Source of the DNA: Guadua angustifolia
Taxonomy: Eukaryota > Streptophyta > Magnoliopsida > Poales > Poaceae
Assembly (NCBI GenBank): GCA_036346375.1
Contig: CM070520.1
Location: 14,953,791 to 15,017,790, forward strand
Reading direction: 5' to 3'
Length of the DNA stretch: 64,000 bases
Each line of letters opens with the position of its first letter. Within the stretch, counting starts at the first letter, position 1. This document shows, piece after piece, positions 45,060 to 57,639 of this stretch. Both the position numbers and the translations under genes were made by a program. A model generated the notes under the pieces. It searched no databases. It saw only the letters and a list, made by a program, of their open reading frames with translations, and had not been told where the DNA came from.

Positions 45060-45700
45060 GTTTGTATCTCCCCGGCCGTTCCCCAATACCAAAGAACTCC
45101 TTTTGTTTACATCGCCGCAAAACTCATGTAGTCCAAGGCAATTGTAGAGGGAAGGAAGAAGGGCACCTCCAAAGAAGGAGACCGTTTATTTTGGGCCAGG
45201 TATTGGGAGAGTCCAAACGCCATCCACAAGAAACCTTTATACGCCGGTCGTTTCCCGCAAACTCGCACTACTTCCAAGAGCATTCAATCATGGTTACCAC
45301 TTTCCCCGCCGGGACATTTCACAACCGAAGCCACCCGAGGATCGCAAATGGGCAAGAGCTTGGAGTTCAAGTCCCAAAATAACGGCAAGAAATTCGGCCG
45401 ATTTCACCCAATGGATAGAGCGCAATCACCAACAAAGGAAGAGCCGAATATTGACAATGTACTTTGACGGATCTCTCATGCTCCGAGCAGAGCAGCGGGT
45501 CCTCATCTCCCAACAGGAGCCCAAATACGCCTTGCGATTCACTTCCCAAAGATCAAACAACGCCCGAAAAAAGCACTCATCCACGGACCGGACGCGATAT
45601 TTCCGGTATCAAAGGCAACAATTCGAGGCGATCCAGCCGGTGATCAATCAAGTCCAAAAAGATTGGTCGGGGTAAGATGTCATGAGGCCATCGCCAGAGG
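45060..45700 (+). pseudogene. RNase H region of gypsy element 2 (poorly preserved)
   Basis: VLGESKRHPQE (45206-45240) corresponds to the connection and RNase H start in this lineage. The RNase H body around 45450-45560 is recognisable only by position, including the YFDGS-type acidic motif at about 45460. Confidence 0.5.
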
Positions 45701-45984
45701 TGGAAGCTTGAGGAAATTTGACGGGCCGAACTCATCCACGTCTCTGCATAATGAAGAAGGATGAATTGGCAAGATTGGGTTCCATTTACCATCGCACAAC
45801 CGGTATTTGTTGAAGAAATTCACAAACCTCAACAAAGCAGAGGATTGTCAAGAGAAATCCAACGAAGAGGAGGTCCCTTATCAAGATAGATCGATTTTTT
45901 CAATTATATTGAAAGATTTAACTTCTAAGACCCAATGTAAGAAGCGACCAAAGGCAGCAAGAGTTACGGGTGGTAGGAGAAGAG

Positions 45985-46965
45985 TTATTTAAAAGTGCTT
46001 CGGTTTTGGCGTACGCCAAAGGGAAGGAAAGCAATTACCGTGGAAATCCACGAATCAGGCATCACGCAAAGATCCACACGTAAAGGCATATCGCGGCTTT
46101 TCCGCCATCGGTCCGCAGGGACATCGTCTGAACTTTGAAGGCCGCCATTTTTGCCAAATACACGATCCCGTGGTGCAGAAATACCGATCCTTGGCCGTTC
46201 GCGATGCAGGGGCTTGACATGTAGTGCCCGTGAAGAAGGCTCAAGAGGGTTACCACCTCTTACGTATTTGTCGATAAATTCACTAAATGGATAGAAGCAA
46301 AGCCGATTGGCTACCATCACGGCCAAAGCCAAAGAATTCTTCCAGAAATTGTGGTAGATTAGGCGTACCAAGCAGGATTATCACGAACAATGGAACCCAA
46401 TTCCGAGGAGAAGAGTTTCAAGATTGATTGTGATAGGCTCGGCATCAAAATCTGCTTCGCCTCAAGTGGCTCACCCAGAAAACAATGAGTCGGTGGAAAA
46501 AGCAAGCGGCATGGTCTTTTGCAAGGCCTAAAGCCGCGAATCTTTGACCGTCTCAAGCCATCATACCCGATGGGTGAAAAGAAGCTGCCGTCGATACTCA
46601 CGGAAAGTGAGAACCACCTCAGCCAGGTCCGCGGCGGTCACCCTTCTTTTGGTCTCTGACTCGGGCGGTCCTACCCAATCTGACCTTGGATCCCCACCTC
46701 GAGTTGAATTTCAAGGAGGGGCCGAGTCGGAAGCGAATGGAGGATGTCGGCGAGGTTGGAAGAGGCAGGAAGAGATCGGCTGTGGTCGATCGGCGAGATA
46801 CCTTAGAGCCTACTTGGGAGGTATCCGCGATCAAGCGTCGAAAGCGCAAGCGTTTTCAAGAAGCGATTGGTTACGATAAAAAGTCGGAAGCTTACGAGCA
46901 CAAGATTATCTCCGATGTGGAAGGCCCCTACATTGTGGGCGAAATGCTTGTCCGAGGCCTCTGAG
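45985..46965 (+). pseudogene. Integrase remnants of gypsy element 2
   Basis: VDKFTKWIEAKP (46268-46305), RIITNNGTQF (46373-46403, with Asn where the second catalytic Asp is expected), a region corresponding to VAHPENNESVEKASGMV (46465-46515) and DVEGPYIVGE (46914-46945) of the C-terminal module. The HHCC domain is not clearly visible. Several frameshifts. Confidence 0.7.
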
Positions 46966-47600
46966 GCTTAGCGAGAAAACGGTGCCACCATCGACAATTC
47001 ATGGAATATAAAGCGACTCGTCATTTTTATTCTTGAAAAGAAGTTCAACAAGGTGTCGGGTCTAGTTTAAATTGACTTGCTACTCAATTGTTCCTCAATT
47101 AGCGATGAAATAAGAGCTACACTACTTGATGTGTTAGCATGCGCTTGCCTTCGATAGAAAGATACTCGTGCAAGAATAACACCATCCGAGTTCTTAATTC
47201 AATTGACTTGCTACTCAATTGTTCCTCAATTAGCGATGAAATCGAGGGCTACACCTAAGGGTGTTGCACATGTGCAACCCATGAGCAAACCAGCTCCTAT
47301 TTTTGGCGATCCGCGACTGAATCCAAGTACTCAGAACCTTGATTATGAAACCTTAAGCGAAAAAAGCCTGAAATCGCCTAAAAAGCACGTTCGAGGAAAA
47401 ACTCACGTTGCTCAAGGGCTCGCTAATCGGACAAGGTGCTCCAAGAACACAAAGGAAAAATCACTTTCGGAAGAAATCGGCGAAGAACTAAAGAGGAAAA
47501 GATCGAGAAAGACAATGCGATTAAAATAATATTACAAAAAGGACCATCATTGTCCCACGATTTGATGTCTTTCACCAAATATGTACACAAGCAAAAGAAA
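46966..47600. other. Element 2 interior between integrase and the antisense frame
   Basis: Contains a directly repeated 43-bp segment (TTGACTTGCTACTCAATTG at 47069 and 47201). No domain recognised. Confidence 0.4.
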
Positions 47601-48489
47601 TCTGGCATAAAATGAGGCCGCCTTCTCGCTTCTCGCCCTTCTCGCGGCGCGCTCGGTAAGCAACTTCAATGAGGCGTCCACAGCTATAACAAGCCTAAAG
47701 GGCGGCCTCGATCAAAGCTGTCGGCAATGGTGGTGTCGGCGGCAACCTCTACTCGCGCCTTCCGCCATTCACGAGATCAAACTCCGCCAGAGCTAAAGCG
47801 TTCTCGTCTAAAAGCTCATGGCGTCATCATCGAAATTGAAGATAAGATTTGCAAATCCATGGCCGCGACCGGTGAACTTTGGCGACTTCGGGAGAGAGGC
47901 AAGGCAGAGAGAGATCCTCGGAGGAAGAAAGAAGAGTCCATGAAGAAGAAGAAGAACTGCGAAGAAGAATGATCAAGCGTCCGAGATACAATTTGGCGAG
48001 GCACAAGAAGATGAAAAAAAAAAATCAATCAAGAAAGATGACGAGGCAAGCACTTCAAAAGAAACCCTGCGGAAGGAAGAAGAGCAGGCCAGGATAGAAG
48101 ATGGTAGTCTTGTTGCAAAGCGAAAACCAAAGGCCAAACTTCGTTCTTATCTGAGTAGCGCTTTGTCCACTGAAAAAGAATTCAACCTCGCTCAAGCGGC
48201 TTTGTCACTAAAAGCGGAAGGCAGTCCACCTTACGGGCGATGCCGCTACACATATCTCGAGGAGATTCAGTGTCAAAGCTGCAGCGAAGGCATGTGGGCG
48301 GCCCAAGATGGCGAGCAGCTCCATGCAGGCCAAGCTCAGCAGACACTAATATAAGGATCAAACATTCCATAAAAGAAAATTCAGGTCAGGGGATATTTCT
48401 TTTATCTGGAACAAAAGTCTCGGAACCCAAATCAGGGCAAGATTAAAGTTATCACATGAGAGAGATTACAGAGACCGGATCTAAGTTTT

Positions 48490-51356
48490 TCACCAAAGCA
48501 GTGGCGGTATTCTGACTTCGTCCATGAGGGCAAGCACACGATCATCATCAGCAGTGCGGGCAAAACCCTCTTGGATAGCTTTTAGCTCCACTGTGGTCTG
48601 CAGACTTGTGTCATATAACACTTGCATTGGCTTTTCATAAATCACGACATCCTCGGTGTGCGAAATCTTACGTGGAGCTTCCTCTAACCTCTGAATTGTA
48701 ATCTTTGGCGTCATAAGGGACATTCTTGGCCCCGGCTTCATCGAGGACTCGGGACCCAACACCTTCTCCGCTCGCTTGGAAGCGATCGGTCAGTGCCTCG
48801 GTATGCAAGAATCTTTTCGTCAAGTACTGGCCAGGCTGCGAGTTGACTCGATGCCTTGCAATAAACCCGGTCGGATGAGTTAAAATTAACAACATGATAG
48901 CAGCGAAGAGAAGGAGAGGACCAAGAGAGTACCCTCTAATTCTCTTGCTAAGCACTTTGTTCTTTCATCTGTCGGCTTTCCTTAGTTCTGTATTTTTGGG
49001 AAGAATAGGCGAACTTCTCCGAAATCGTGAGGCGGAACGAGAACATCGAAGGCAAGGGACAAAAGTGGGACTCGAAGCATTTGGGCGAAGAATTACCGTC
49101 GAAAAGGTGATCAAGTTTAACTTCTCGGCCTCGAGAGATGAATCGACTTGAAGTCCCTCCAGCTCCTCTCGATTCCTACTTGGCGAAGTGCGTGTGAGCT
49201 CTGCCTCAAACTCATTCTGAACTTGTTAGGAGTTCTTGACATAGTCTTTCCTCATCTTCATCCTCGGGAATAGTTTTTGAAGAAGATAGTTCGGTCCTTG
49301 GCAAAAAGATGACAAAATGTTTGGAAAGGCAAAAGCAACATCAAACATGAAGAAAAGAAGACCTTTTGAAGAAAATGCAGGTATAAGCAGTTCACCTTGC
49401 GAGCAGCGTGTACACTCATAAGCGACATCGAAGAAACGGCCCGATCTTTGTCTTCGATCTCACCATCAAAAGGACTAAGTCACCTTCATCGCCGATAAAT
49501 CGCCGATAGGAGATCTCGGGCGGAGGCTGAGAATTTTGATGCATAGTGGTGGTAGCAAGGAAAGTGGAAGGCTTCGTGATGGCAGCGACATCAATAGAAG
49601 CGTCGTATAGGCGATCGGATCGAGAGGAAAAGCGGCAAGAGTATCCCTTTCGGCTCGGAGGCACTCGATCTCGAAATTGCGGGAGGCATAACATCGATCG
49701 GCGTCTCGGCCCTGCCCTTACGTCGGTAGGGCTTCCACGGCGACCATAGAAGGCCTCAAGACCGGTTCCTCATGAAGAATTTCTTCAGCCAGGATCCACA
49801 GAAATAGCGTCGGGACCACGATCGAGGAGAACAAGGAAATCAACTGTTGGACCTTGTTATCCACGCTAAGCCCTCGGGTAGAAGGACTATCACAGGGAAC
49901 ACCGGTCCAGGCGTCTGGCGAGCATGCTCTCGGTGGCGATCACTGGGCTGAGGCTCGGAAACTTCATGTATCGAAGATCGGCTTGAAGAGGAAGAGGTCG
50001 AGGAGGAGGCGCGCAGCTGCGGTGTCCCTAATCTTTGGGCCACCGATCGGGACGTACATCGCCCATGGCTGCTTCCTCTTAGCTTCACGAACAATTGGTT
50101 TCTTCCCTTTCAAGCGGGATCATCACGGGGACCACCTATTTTGCTCAAAAACTGCGGTATTTCTAGCAAATGAAGGGCCCTTGCAGTAGGAAAAGTCCGC
50201 TTGTCCTCTTATGGGCGAGGTCGGGGATGGCTGGCGTCGAGAGAAGAAGGCTTCTCATTCTGCAAGTCAGAAAAATGAAGAACACATATTCAGATCAAAG
50301 TCACGGTGAAGAGCTAAAAGAGATTCAACATAGAGATACCATGAAACCTCTTCTGAAGAAGCGAGTGTAGTTTTGTAAAGGCCTCGGGTTTGAGGAGCGA
50401 TGATCTTCTCATTTAGAGGCGAAGAAATGTGCAACCTGTTGAAAAACGCCCATGGAAGAAATGTCATCGAAACCTCTCGCGTCGGGTCATTACGGCCTTC
50501 ATACTCATGCCGAGTGGTCGGTCCTTGAGGGCTGAATTAAGTAGTCTCGAGATTAGCAACAATAGCCATGCCGATAAGCCCATCCCCTTCAACACGCAAT
50601 CGGCCCGGAGATCGACCACTTGTTTCATTCGTTGTCTTTGGGAAGCGATGTCGGTCGGGAGAAGGCTTGGGTGGTGTCGGTGAAAGGCGAGCAATGGGGA
50701 TTCGAGGATTGGCGCAATAAAACCACTCTTGGTGCCAACCCTTATTCGAGGTTTTAAAGGGAATGTGAAGATAAGATTTTCATGCCCTCCCTCGAGGTGA
50801 AACAGCACCACCAACGTTTTGGGAGAATTTTTCTTTGGGGAAGGGCTTGAGGAGGAAAAAGATGGCGAAAAAAGATCAAAATGAGGCCGAATGCCAAGAT
50901 AGGCCTCACGAGAGGTTAACAAAGGCAGCAATCGAAGAATGGAGTTAGGGTTAAGATGAGTTAACTCGATCCCATAGAACTCAAGGATACCCCGAAGAAA
51001 GGGGATCGGAAAATGAAGCCGCAGCAAAAATGATTCAAAGGCAGCCGCCTCTTGACCCACGAGGGTAGGGCAGGAATTCACTATGATTGGGGCGGTGACA
51101 AGTATCACCAAGGTGGAAAAACACCAATCTTGAGCCAAATCCTCCAGTAGTCCTCGTAAATCGTCACGAGTAGCCCAATCTTTGGTCGGCGGAAGGAGGC
51201 TGATTCTTGAGAGAAAGGCGACATTCTTGAATAAAGAATCCTCTTGATCGCGTGAAAACTAGAATAACGAGAAAAGTTAGACCCTAGCATGCGGAGGTCC
51301 TTGAAGGAGAAGAAATCGAGGAAAACAAAGGGCAAGTAGCAGCGGTATAAAGCCAC
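48490..51356 (-). pseudogene. Antisense extra ORF of element 2 (putative gypsy-type transposon domain)
   Basis: The minus-strand frame 51138-50464 is open for 224 codons and contains QEAAAFESFLLRLHFPIPF, LRGILEFYGIELTHLNPNSI, GIRPHFDLF and a C-terminal MKQVVDLRA helix. This is the conserved domain annotated in grasses as a putative gypsy-type transposon (Transposase_28, PF04195). Further minus-strand pieces (50094-49840, 48955-48490) probably form the Pro/Ser-rich middle and the coiled C-terminal part, in broken frames. A piece upstream (51356-51105) may be its N-terminus. The frame faces the gag-pol unit. Function unknown. Confidence 0.65.
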
Positions 51357-51846
51357 TCTATTTGCTCAAGTATTGATAATAAAAGAGCGGCGCGATTCTC
51401 GCCCGGCGGAAATCGCATCACCCTTCCCAAACCACAGAACCGCCCTAGGAGCATTTGAGGTGAAGTTTGTGATCTCATACAGTGTACATAATTGCCAATA
51501 GCCCAAAAGAATCAAGTTAACAATTGGTATGCCCAAGATGGGCCCCAAAGCGAATCCGTAATGCAGAATAAAAGGTACCACCAGAGTAACATCCTCTTAT
51601 GGTATGCCTCATGCCGGGCAAAAAATGATAAGCGTTCTGAGAACTAAATCGGTGCCATAAAGATGATTTTGAAACATACAAGAGATCGGTCGGCTGTGTC
51701 CGGGACCAAGACAGCTCAAAACAAGGAGAATTCAACGAGTTCTTACGTGACCTCTTTAACTTAGCGACAAGCACTAAGCTAAAAGCTTTTCGGGAATTGC
51801 TTAAATTTGGAAGGCATTGATCATGAAGCACTTTCAAGAGACTCTT

Positions 51847-52280
51847 TGTGGGATATAGCTTGTCCGGGGCCCTGGCGATCCTCAAGGCCCGGCCGGTGAA
51901 CTTGGATCATGTCATTTGGATAAAACCGAAGGTTACTTGGGCCAAACAAAGCGTGAAGAATCAAGATAGGCCTTAGTTAAAGGCAAAGGTCGTATTAGGC
52001 GGGGATGATTGTAATCCAAACCCGTCTGAGCTCAGGATAGAAACCCTACCGTTATCAAAGTAGGACTCAATATTATAACCGCCCTTCTCTATTATATAAA
52101 GAGAGGCGGGGCATCTCAAACAGAACACCTCAATAGCAATCATTAGCTTACATATAATTCGAGCCGCAGGACTAGGTATTATCTCCATCGCGAGCCGAAC
52201 ACAGTATAATTTTAAGTGTCTTGTGCTACCATCGGGCTTCGATCCGGCTTAGCCCCCCTTTTCATTATTAGCCGGTAACA
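51847..52280 (+). repeat. Second LTR of gypsy element 2
   Basis: Homologous to 41383-41799. It is followed not by flanking DNA but by further internal sequence of the same element. Confidence 0.75.
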
Positions 52281-52957
52281 AGCGTCGGCGGTTAGGCGTC
52301 TTGGGTAGAAGCTGCGCTAGGATCAATCATGACAAGCTCAATGGCAATCTTCGAGAACCACGACCATCTTGGCGGCTCGGGTATTTCGCTTTGGAAGCTG
52401 GATTTTATCGCCAAACAACTTTGGTCGTCTCTCCATTTCAGGATTCGGATCAGATTCGATCTGGAACCAATTACGAGTTCTCTTAAGCCGGCCAACCACT
52501 CGGATCGAGAACCGGGCATGGCATCGTCCTCAGGCGATAAGCCAAGCACGATCCTCAAATCTCGGTCGGGGCGGCTAATGGCGAGCCCCAAGTGGTCGAA
52601 TACAAAAAAACCCTTTCCGGACCCATTTGGGCCGGTGCGTTTCATCTCCTGCACCTTCAATCGAGGAGGTGAGTAGGAAATTCCCCGAACTTTGTGACAT
52701 TTTTGTGATAAAGCGGACCCACACGCCAAAGGGCGGCGGCAAATGCTAGGAGAGAACCATCACCACTAGGAAAACCTGCGAGACTCCTCCAACCACAGTA
52801 GCGTGGCGTAAATGAAGAAATCCTGCGAGCCGAGGTAGGGAACCAATGGGTCTTTCATACCCCTCGTGAGAATATAAATGCGCCTCAAAGGCAGCTTCTC
52901 GACACCTTGGCACCATTGCTCGGGCGGATAAGCCGAGCTCCGATCGTAGCCCAAGTT
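52281..52957 (+). repeat. Second copy of the element 2 leader and gag start
   Basis: Parallels 41800-42375: same gag beginning with TATTTCGCTTTGGAAGCTGG and the CCTCCAACCACAGTAG-type segment further on. Similarity ends at about 52957 and Sirevirus-like LTR tail follows. Confidence 0.75.
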
Positions 52958-52964
52958 TAGTGAA

Positions 52965-53018
52965 AGCGATCGAATTTAAATAAGCCTATTCACCCCCTCT
53001 AAGGCGCATCCTCGACCC
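52965..53018 (+). mobile_element. Tail of the interrupted Sirevirus-like LTR
   Basis: AATAAGCCTATTCACCCCCT followed by CTAAGG is the typical closing box of Sirevirus-type LTRs. It continues the LTR cut at 41382. The exact border on the right is uncertain. Confidence 0.5.
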
Positions 53019-53024
53019 TCTGAC

Positions 53025-53900
53025 GTGGCAGACTGGCGGGTAGTTGGCGATCACACCCTACTGGAGGCGAGGCTCGGGTGGCCCCCTAGAAGCGGCCAGC
53101 GTGGTGCCTGGCGAGCGGTGGGCGATCACGCTCGCCCCGTCAGGCGATGAGCGGCGTGGCTCCTAGCGGCAGGTGGGTGATTCACGCTCTCAAATCCAGT
53201 CGGCTGGCCCGCATGGTGCCCTGGCAGGCGGTGGGCGATCACACCTGCCGCCGGGCATTAACTCAGCGATGGTCAGAAGCAAGCGGTGAGGCGTTGGAGC
53301 CCCTTAGCCGAGGTCATGAAAGGCGACCAAAGGAATAGAGAGAAACCGCCTCGAAGTCTCCTTCCCCTGACATGCTAAGTCAGGGCCATTAATTGTGGAG
53401 GATTCTCCTATCGACACGACGACAACCCATCCCTCTGATGCCTTTCACCAAACCCGTCGCAGGAGTGTCATATCCGAAGCGAGGCAAGGCGAAGCCATCT
53501 TGGTGACATTAAATGGGTCTGAAGGACTAGTCTACAACGACGGGTGTAATAAATGAGTCATGGTCAGTGAGATAAGGCTCGAATGATGGGTGTAATTAAT
53601 GAGTTGTAGATCAGTATCGTGTCATCCTCTCACCTACCCGAGTCGGCCCGTCTATATAAGGGCGCCTCGGTGCAGGGATCGGTAGAGGCATAGAGCAATC
53701 GAGCTGTAGGAAGGAAAACACTGAGAGAAAGAAGCACAAGATGAGGAGAACTCTTGTAACCTCCACATTTCCTCAACAAAGACTTTGCAGGACGTAGGCC
53801 TATTACCCTTCTCAGGGGGCCCGAACCTGGGAATATCGCGGTGTTCCCCCTTGGTCTATTGACCCTGGAATCCTCTGGGTGAGAATCATTAGGGTTTCCA
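53025..53900 (+). repeat. Left LTR of gypsy element 3, 5'-truncated
   Basis: Homologous to 63250-64000. Shared segments include TTAATTGTGGAGGATTCTCC and GTGTAATTAATGAGTTGTAG. The 3' border is an estimate. A TATATAAG box is at 53653. Confidence 0.75.
53653..53660 (+). promoter_or_regulatory. TATA box, left LTR of element 3
   Basis: TATATAAG; the right LTR has TATATAAAAG at 63874. Confidence 0.55.
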
Positions 53901-54539
53901 GCCACGAAGATGCCCTCATACCGAATCTAACCCTCTTCCTCCGAGGGCATGTCGAGTGGAATCTGTTGTGGTAGCGCCGAGTGAGGCTAGTGGTTAGTTC
54001 ACCGGTCGTCTCTCCGGGATTTCGATTTCCGTTAGCGAGGAAAGCGCGTTTGAAGATGTCAGTTGCGCGCGCGGCGAGAACTGCCCCTCTGAGGCGGTGG
54101 CACCCTCCGGCCACGGCGGACTTTGATTCGGCGCGGTTGGCCTTAGGCGGCCACTCGGCCCCAGAACACGCATGCGGTCCGTCTCCTCTGGACCACTCTC
54201 CGGTGGGCCCGGCGGGGAACACTCGGTCGCCCCTGCTGCGGGACGTTCTGGCCTCATAGATGCGGCCCAACTCCGTGGGGATGCTGTTGATCGATGATGG
54301 TGGCACCCCTCGTCGAAGGTGCATGTTGATCGCTTCCCAAGCTTCCGGCCCAATTGGGAAGCACTCGGGCGGCGGGCGAGCAAAGAAAGGCGTGCAAGAA
54401 GAGGTCCGGCTCTGCGAGGCGTGAGACTGAGTCTCATCTAAAGCGTCGTCGATGGCGGCGGTGATTTGCGTGATCACTTGCAGCGTCGTTGCGCTCGCGC
54501 CGGGCGTCCGGCCCCTAGGGATGAGAGTTCCTCCCTCGA

Positions 54540-55500
54540 CTCTCGCCTCTAGAGCGCGGAGGAGGTCAACTCCTCCGGCTCTTTGGGGAGTTGCGATCCA
54601 CACTCCCCGGCACGGTCTCCGAGCTGGGGTTCAAGTGGACGGCAGGGTTCCCCCTATGGCGTCGGATGCCAAGCGTTCTCCCGGCGGTTGCATCGTATGA
54701 CGTGGCCGAAAAGGTTTCACCCGGCCTCCATCGAAATCTGTGGCACCACCAACCGGGAGGAGTTCCTGTGATTACCACGATGAGTGCGTGTATTGGCGGG
54801 TGAAAAGGCCATAGCCAACTATTTCCCAGCGGCCTTGGCGAAGTCCGCTCGGTCTGGTGTTGAACCTCTCATGAGGATCGTGGCGCTCGTGGGAGAGTTA
54901 TGCGGCCTCTTCATCGCCAACTTTCAAAGTCCTTTTACCTGACCCGAGCGTGAGGATGATCTCCATACCCTAAGCGGGAAAAAGTCGTCGTTAGCGACTT
55001 CATTAAGCGATTCTACCATCGCAAACACGATCCCAATTTGGGCGGTCGGTCATCATCGCCTTCAAAAGAGCGTTCGTGACCTGAAGATGAGGAGAAGATG
55101 GCTACCGCGACATCACCACCACCTCAAGCTCTTCTCCCTAAGCGCATAAGTGCGCCTGCAGTGGCGGAGGCTTGGGGGCAGTGTCTGGCGCTTGTGAGGC
55201 CAGTGGGGGCCAGGCAAGAACTCAAGGGAGCCGGTCCTATGAACAAGAGGGCTCGAGAGTCTGGCCCGGTTGAGACAGGCGGAGTCTGACCAAGCCAGGA
55301 TGACCGCCATGCATGGCGTGAGGCAGCCGTCAGCAAGCGGGATGACCGCCACGAGGAGAAGGAGGGCAAGCCTTTTTGCCCGATCCACGGACCAACTCTC
55401 ATGGCACGGATGATTCTTTGGGTCATGAGTAAGATGGTCGGCGGCGCTCAAGAGCGCCGCCCTCATGATGTGACCAAGACGAAGACCCCGCCTCGCTGGC
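54540..55500 (+). pseudogene. gag region of gypsy element 3
   Basis: Pieces in changing plus-strand frames: PSVLPAVASYDVAEKVSPGL (about 54660-54730), ITTMSACIGG (54770-54800), KAIANYFPAALAKSARS (54808-54860), LCGLFIANFQS (54898-54930) and EDDLHTL (54952-54972). These follow the gag core order of this lineage. A 263-codon frame on the opposite strand (53812-54603) is a GC-rich shadow. Confidence 0.65.
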
Positions 55501-55739
55501 CTTCCAGCAGGCGGATCGCGCCGTGGGGTACATTCATGGTGGCTCATCCACCTACCCCTCCCATGCGTCTTATAAGCGGTTGAGGAGGGAGGTCTGCGCC
55601 TGGGCCAGAGTTCGAGGCGAGTCGGATCTTTGAAGTGATCGGAGGCCGATCACCTTGATCAGTGACCACCACGAGAGCACCGCGGCGTGGAGTCACCTTC
55701 GGTCGTGGTCTCTCCACGATCCGGAACATGAAGCTCGGG

Positions 55740-56164
55740 TGAGTCTTGATGGATGGAGGGAGCTCCATCAACCTTACATCCTTTGAGGCATTAGGGCCCT
55801 CGGTGTCGAACGGGGCTGCGCTGAAACCTTGCCCTTCTGGCGTAACCGAGTGGCATGGTCCCCTTTGGGCAGTCGCCTCCCCATCACCTTTGGGGAGGAA
55901 AGCAACTTCCGTACGGAGCTAGTCGACTTCGAAGTTGCCGATTTCGACCTCCCGTACAATGCCATACTTGACCGACCCGCGTTTGCCAAGTTCATGGCGG
56001 CAACCCACTATGGATACATGATGGTGAAGATGCCAGGGCCTGACGGCCCCATAATCATCTGGGTGGACAGGCCAAAGGCCTTGCGCTGCCACAAGCGCGC
56101 TCTGGACCTAGCTGGTGCCACCTGCGTGAAGTCGGCTGATGCCGCCTTTAGGAGCCCTCGGTAG
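55740..56164 (+). pseudogene. Protease of gypsy element 3
   Basis: MDGGSSINLTSFEALG at 55751-55798 holds the aspartic protease active site (DGGS). After a frame change, 55865-56130 reads ITFGEESNFRTELVDFEVAD, LPYNAILDRPAFAKFM and MPGPDGPIIIW, the conserved C-terminal part of Tat-type protease. The frame break lies near 55830. Confidence 0.8.
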
Positions 56165-56337
56165 CAGAGACCAGCGCCTCGCTGGCTCGTCTGGCGAGGT
56201 AAAGGTGGTCTCCTGAGTGAGGTGAGCACAGGAAACTGTCTTCATTAGGCGCCCGACCTCGGCGCCAAATAGGAAGAGCAGCTCTCGTCACCTTCCTTGG
56301 TCAAATTCCGACATGTTCACACAGCAACCGTCCAGAT

Positions 56338-57058
56338 ATGTTGGGGTCCCCGGTGTCGAACCGGTGGCTATGCTTTCGAGGTGTGCCCGATCAGCGGAAG
56401 GTCAGGCGCCAAGCAGGAGCACCAAGATGCCATTCGGGAGGAGGTAGAAAGCTGCTGCGCATGAGGGGATCATTGAAGTCTCTCACCTGGTGGCTTGCCA
56501 ACCACAGGCTTGTCAAGAAGTCAGCAGGGAGGTGGCGGATGTGTGTCGACTTCACCGACCTCAACAAGGCTGCTGAAGGACCCCTACCCCTGCGCAGCGT
56601 CGACCTCATCGTCGACTCAATGAGATCTGTTCTTGTGCTTTACGGATCGTGCGCCGGTACCATCAGTTAGCATGGCGAAGGAAGATGAAAAAAGCGCTTT
56701 TGTAACACCATAGGCGTTTATTGTTATATCGAGAATGGCTTTTGGGTTAAAAGCTAGTTCTGCCTACCACCAGCGCCATGCATATCACTTTAAATCCCGA
56801 GATAGAGCGCAACCTCGAGGTGTCGTCGGCGACACAGTCGTAAAAGTGAAAAAGAGTGAAGATCTGATTGAAGACCTGGAGGAAACCTTCATCAACATCC
56901 GGAAGAATTGCTTGAAGCTCAATCCGGAAAAATGCATGTTCGGCGTGCCCTCCAGAAAACTGTTAGGGTTCCTTATGTCCAGGCGGGGCATTGAGGCTGA
57001 CCCTGACAAGATAGCATCCATCGAGGACATGAAGCCCGATTCGGCTCAGCGGTCTTGA
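56338..57058 (+). pseudogene. Reverse transcriptase remnants of gypsy element 3
   Basis: Contains the RT fingers segment WRMCVDFTDLNKA (56530-56570), a MAFGLK segment (56735) and the connection KNCLKLNPEKCMFGVPSRKL followed by LGFLMSRRGIEADPDKI (56905-57020). The YxDD catalytic box is missing: an internal deletion joins AFGLK directly to later sequence, and DTVVKVKK at 56830 is the altered remnant. Non-functional. Confidence 0.75.
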
Positions 57059-57639
57059 TGCTGGTGGTGGTGCTGGCCTCCCTCGGCGATTTATTGCCCA
57101 GCTAGGAGAAAAAACTGCCTTTTCAAATTTGTTGAAGAAGAGCGAACCACTTGAGTGGACGGGAGGCTCACGAGCATTCGAAGACTTGAAATAGTACCCT
57201 CTCCTCCGCTTTGTCTTGAGTAGCCCCTCATCCGTGAGTCATTGCTCCTATATATCTGCCACCGGCGGTAGTGGGTAATACTAGTGGCGGAGAGAAGCGT
57301 TCGAAGCCGGTCTACTCGTCGACAAGGTGCTACATGAGCGGAGACGGATACCCGCAAGTCACGAAGATCGTATGCCGTATTAGTTGCGTCGAGAAAATTT
57401 GACATTATTTCGGTGGGGAGATCCATGGTCACGCTTACCCTCTGCGAGAGATCCTCCTGGCAAGGAAGCGAAGGCCGCATTGCCAAGTGGTCGATGGAGT
57501 GGGGAATCATGTCTTAAGTTTGTACCCTTACGCCATCAAGAGCAGTGGCGAGTTTGTTGCGAATGGACTCCGCTCACGAAATTTGAAAAAAAGCGCCTTC
57601 CCCACTGGACTTTATTCTTTAGGCGGTTCCTTGAGGCTC

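Larger units (their letters stand above)
41383..52957 (+). mobile_element. Tat-type Ty3/gypsy element 2 with duplicated 5' part
   Basis: An LTR (41383-41799), an internal region with gag-pol on the plus strand, a second LTR (51847-52280), and then a second copy of the first 0.65 kb of internal sequence (52281-52957), after which the similarity stops. This LTR-internal-LTR-internal order suggests a recombinant element that later lost its third LTR by deletion. It is inserted in the Sirevirus-like LTR. An extra minus-strand frame lies downstream of integrase. All coding regions are broken. Confidence 0.8.

Noticed and set aside
53812..54603. 263-codon minus-strand frame
   Set aside because: GC-rich shadow over the LTR end and gag start of element 3; no domain, composition Arg/Pro/Ala-rich, and the plus strand carries the recognisable gag.
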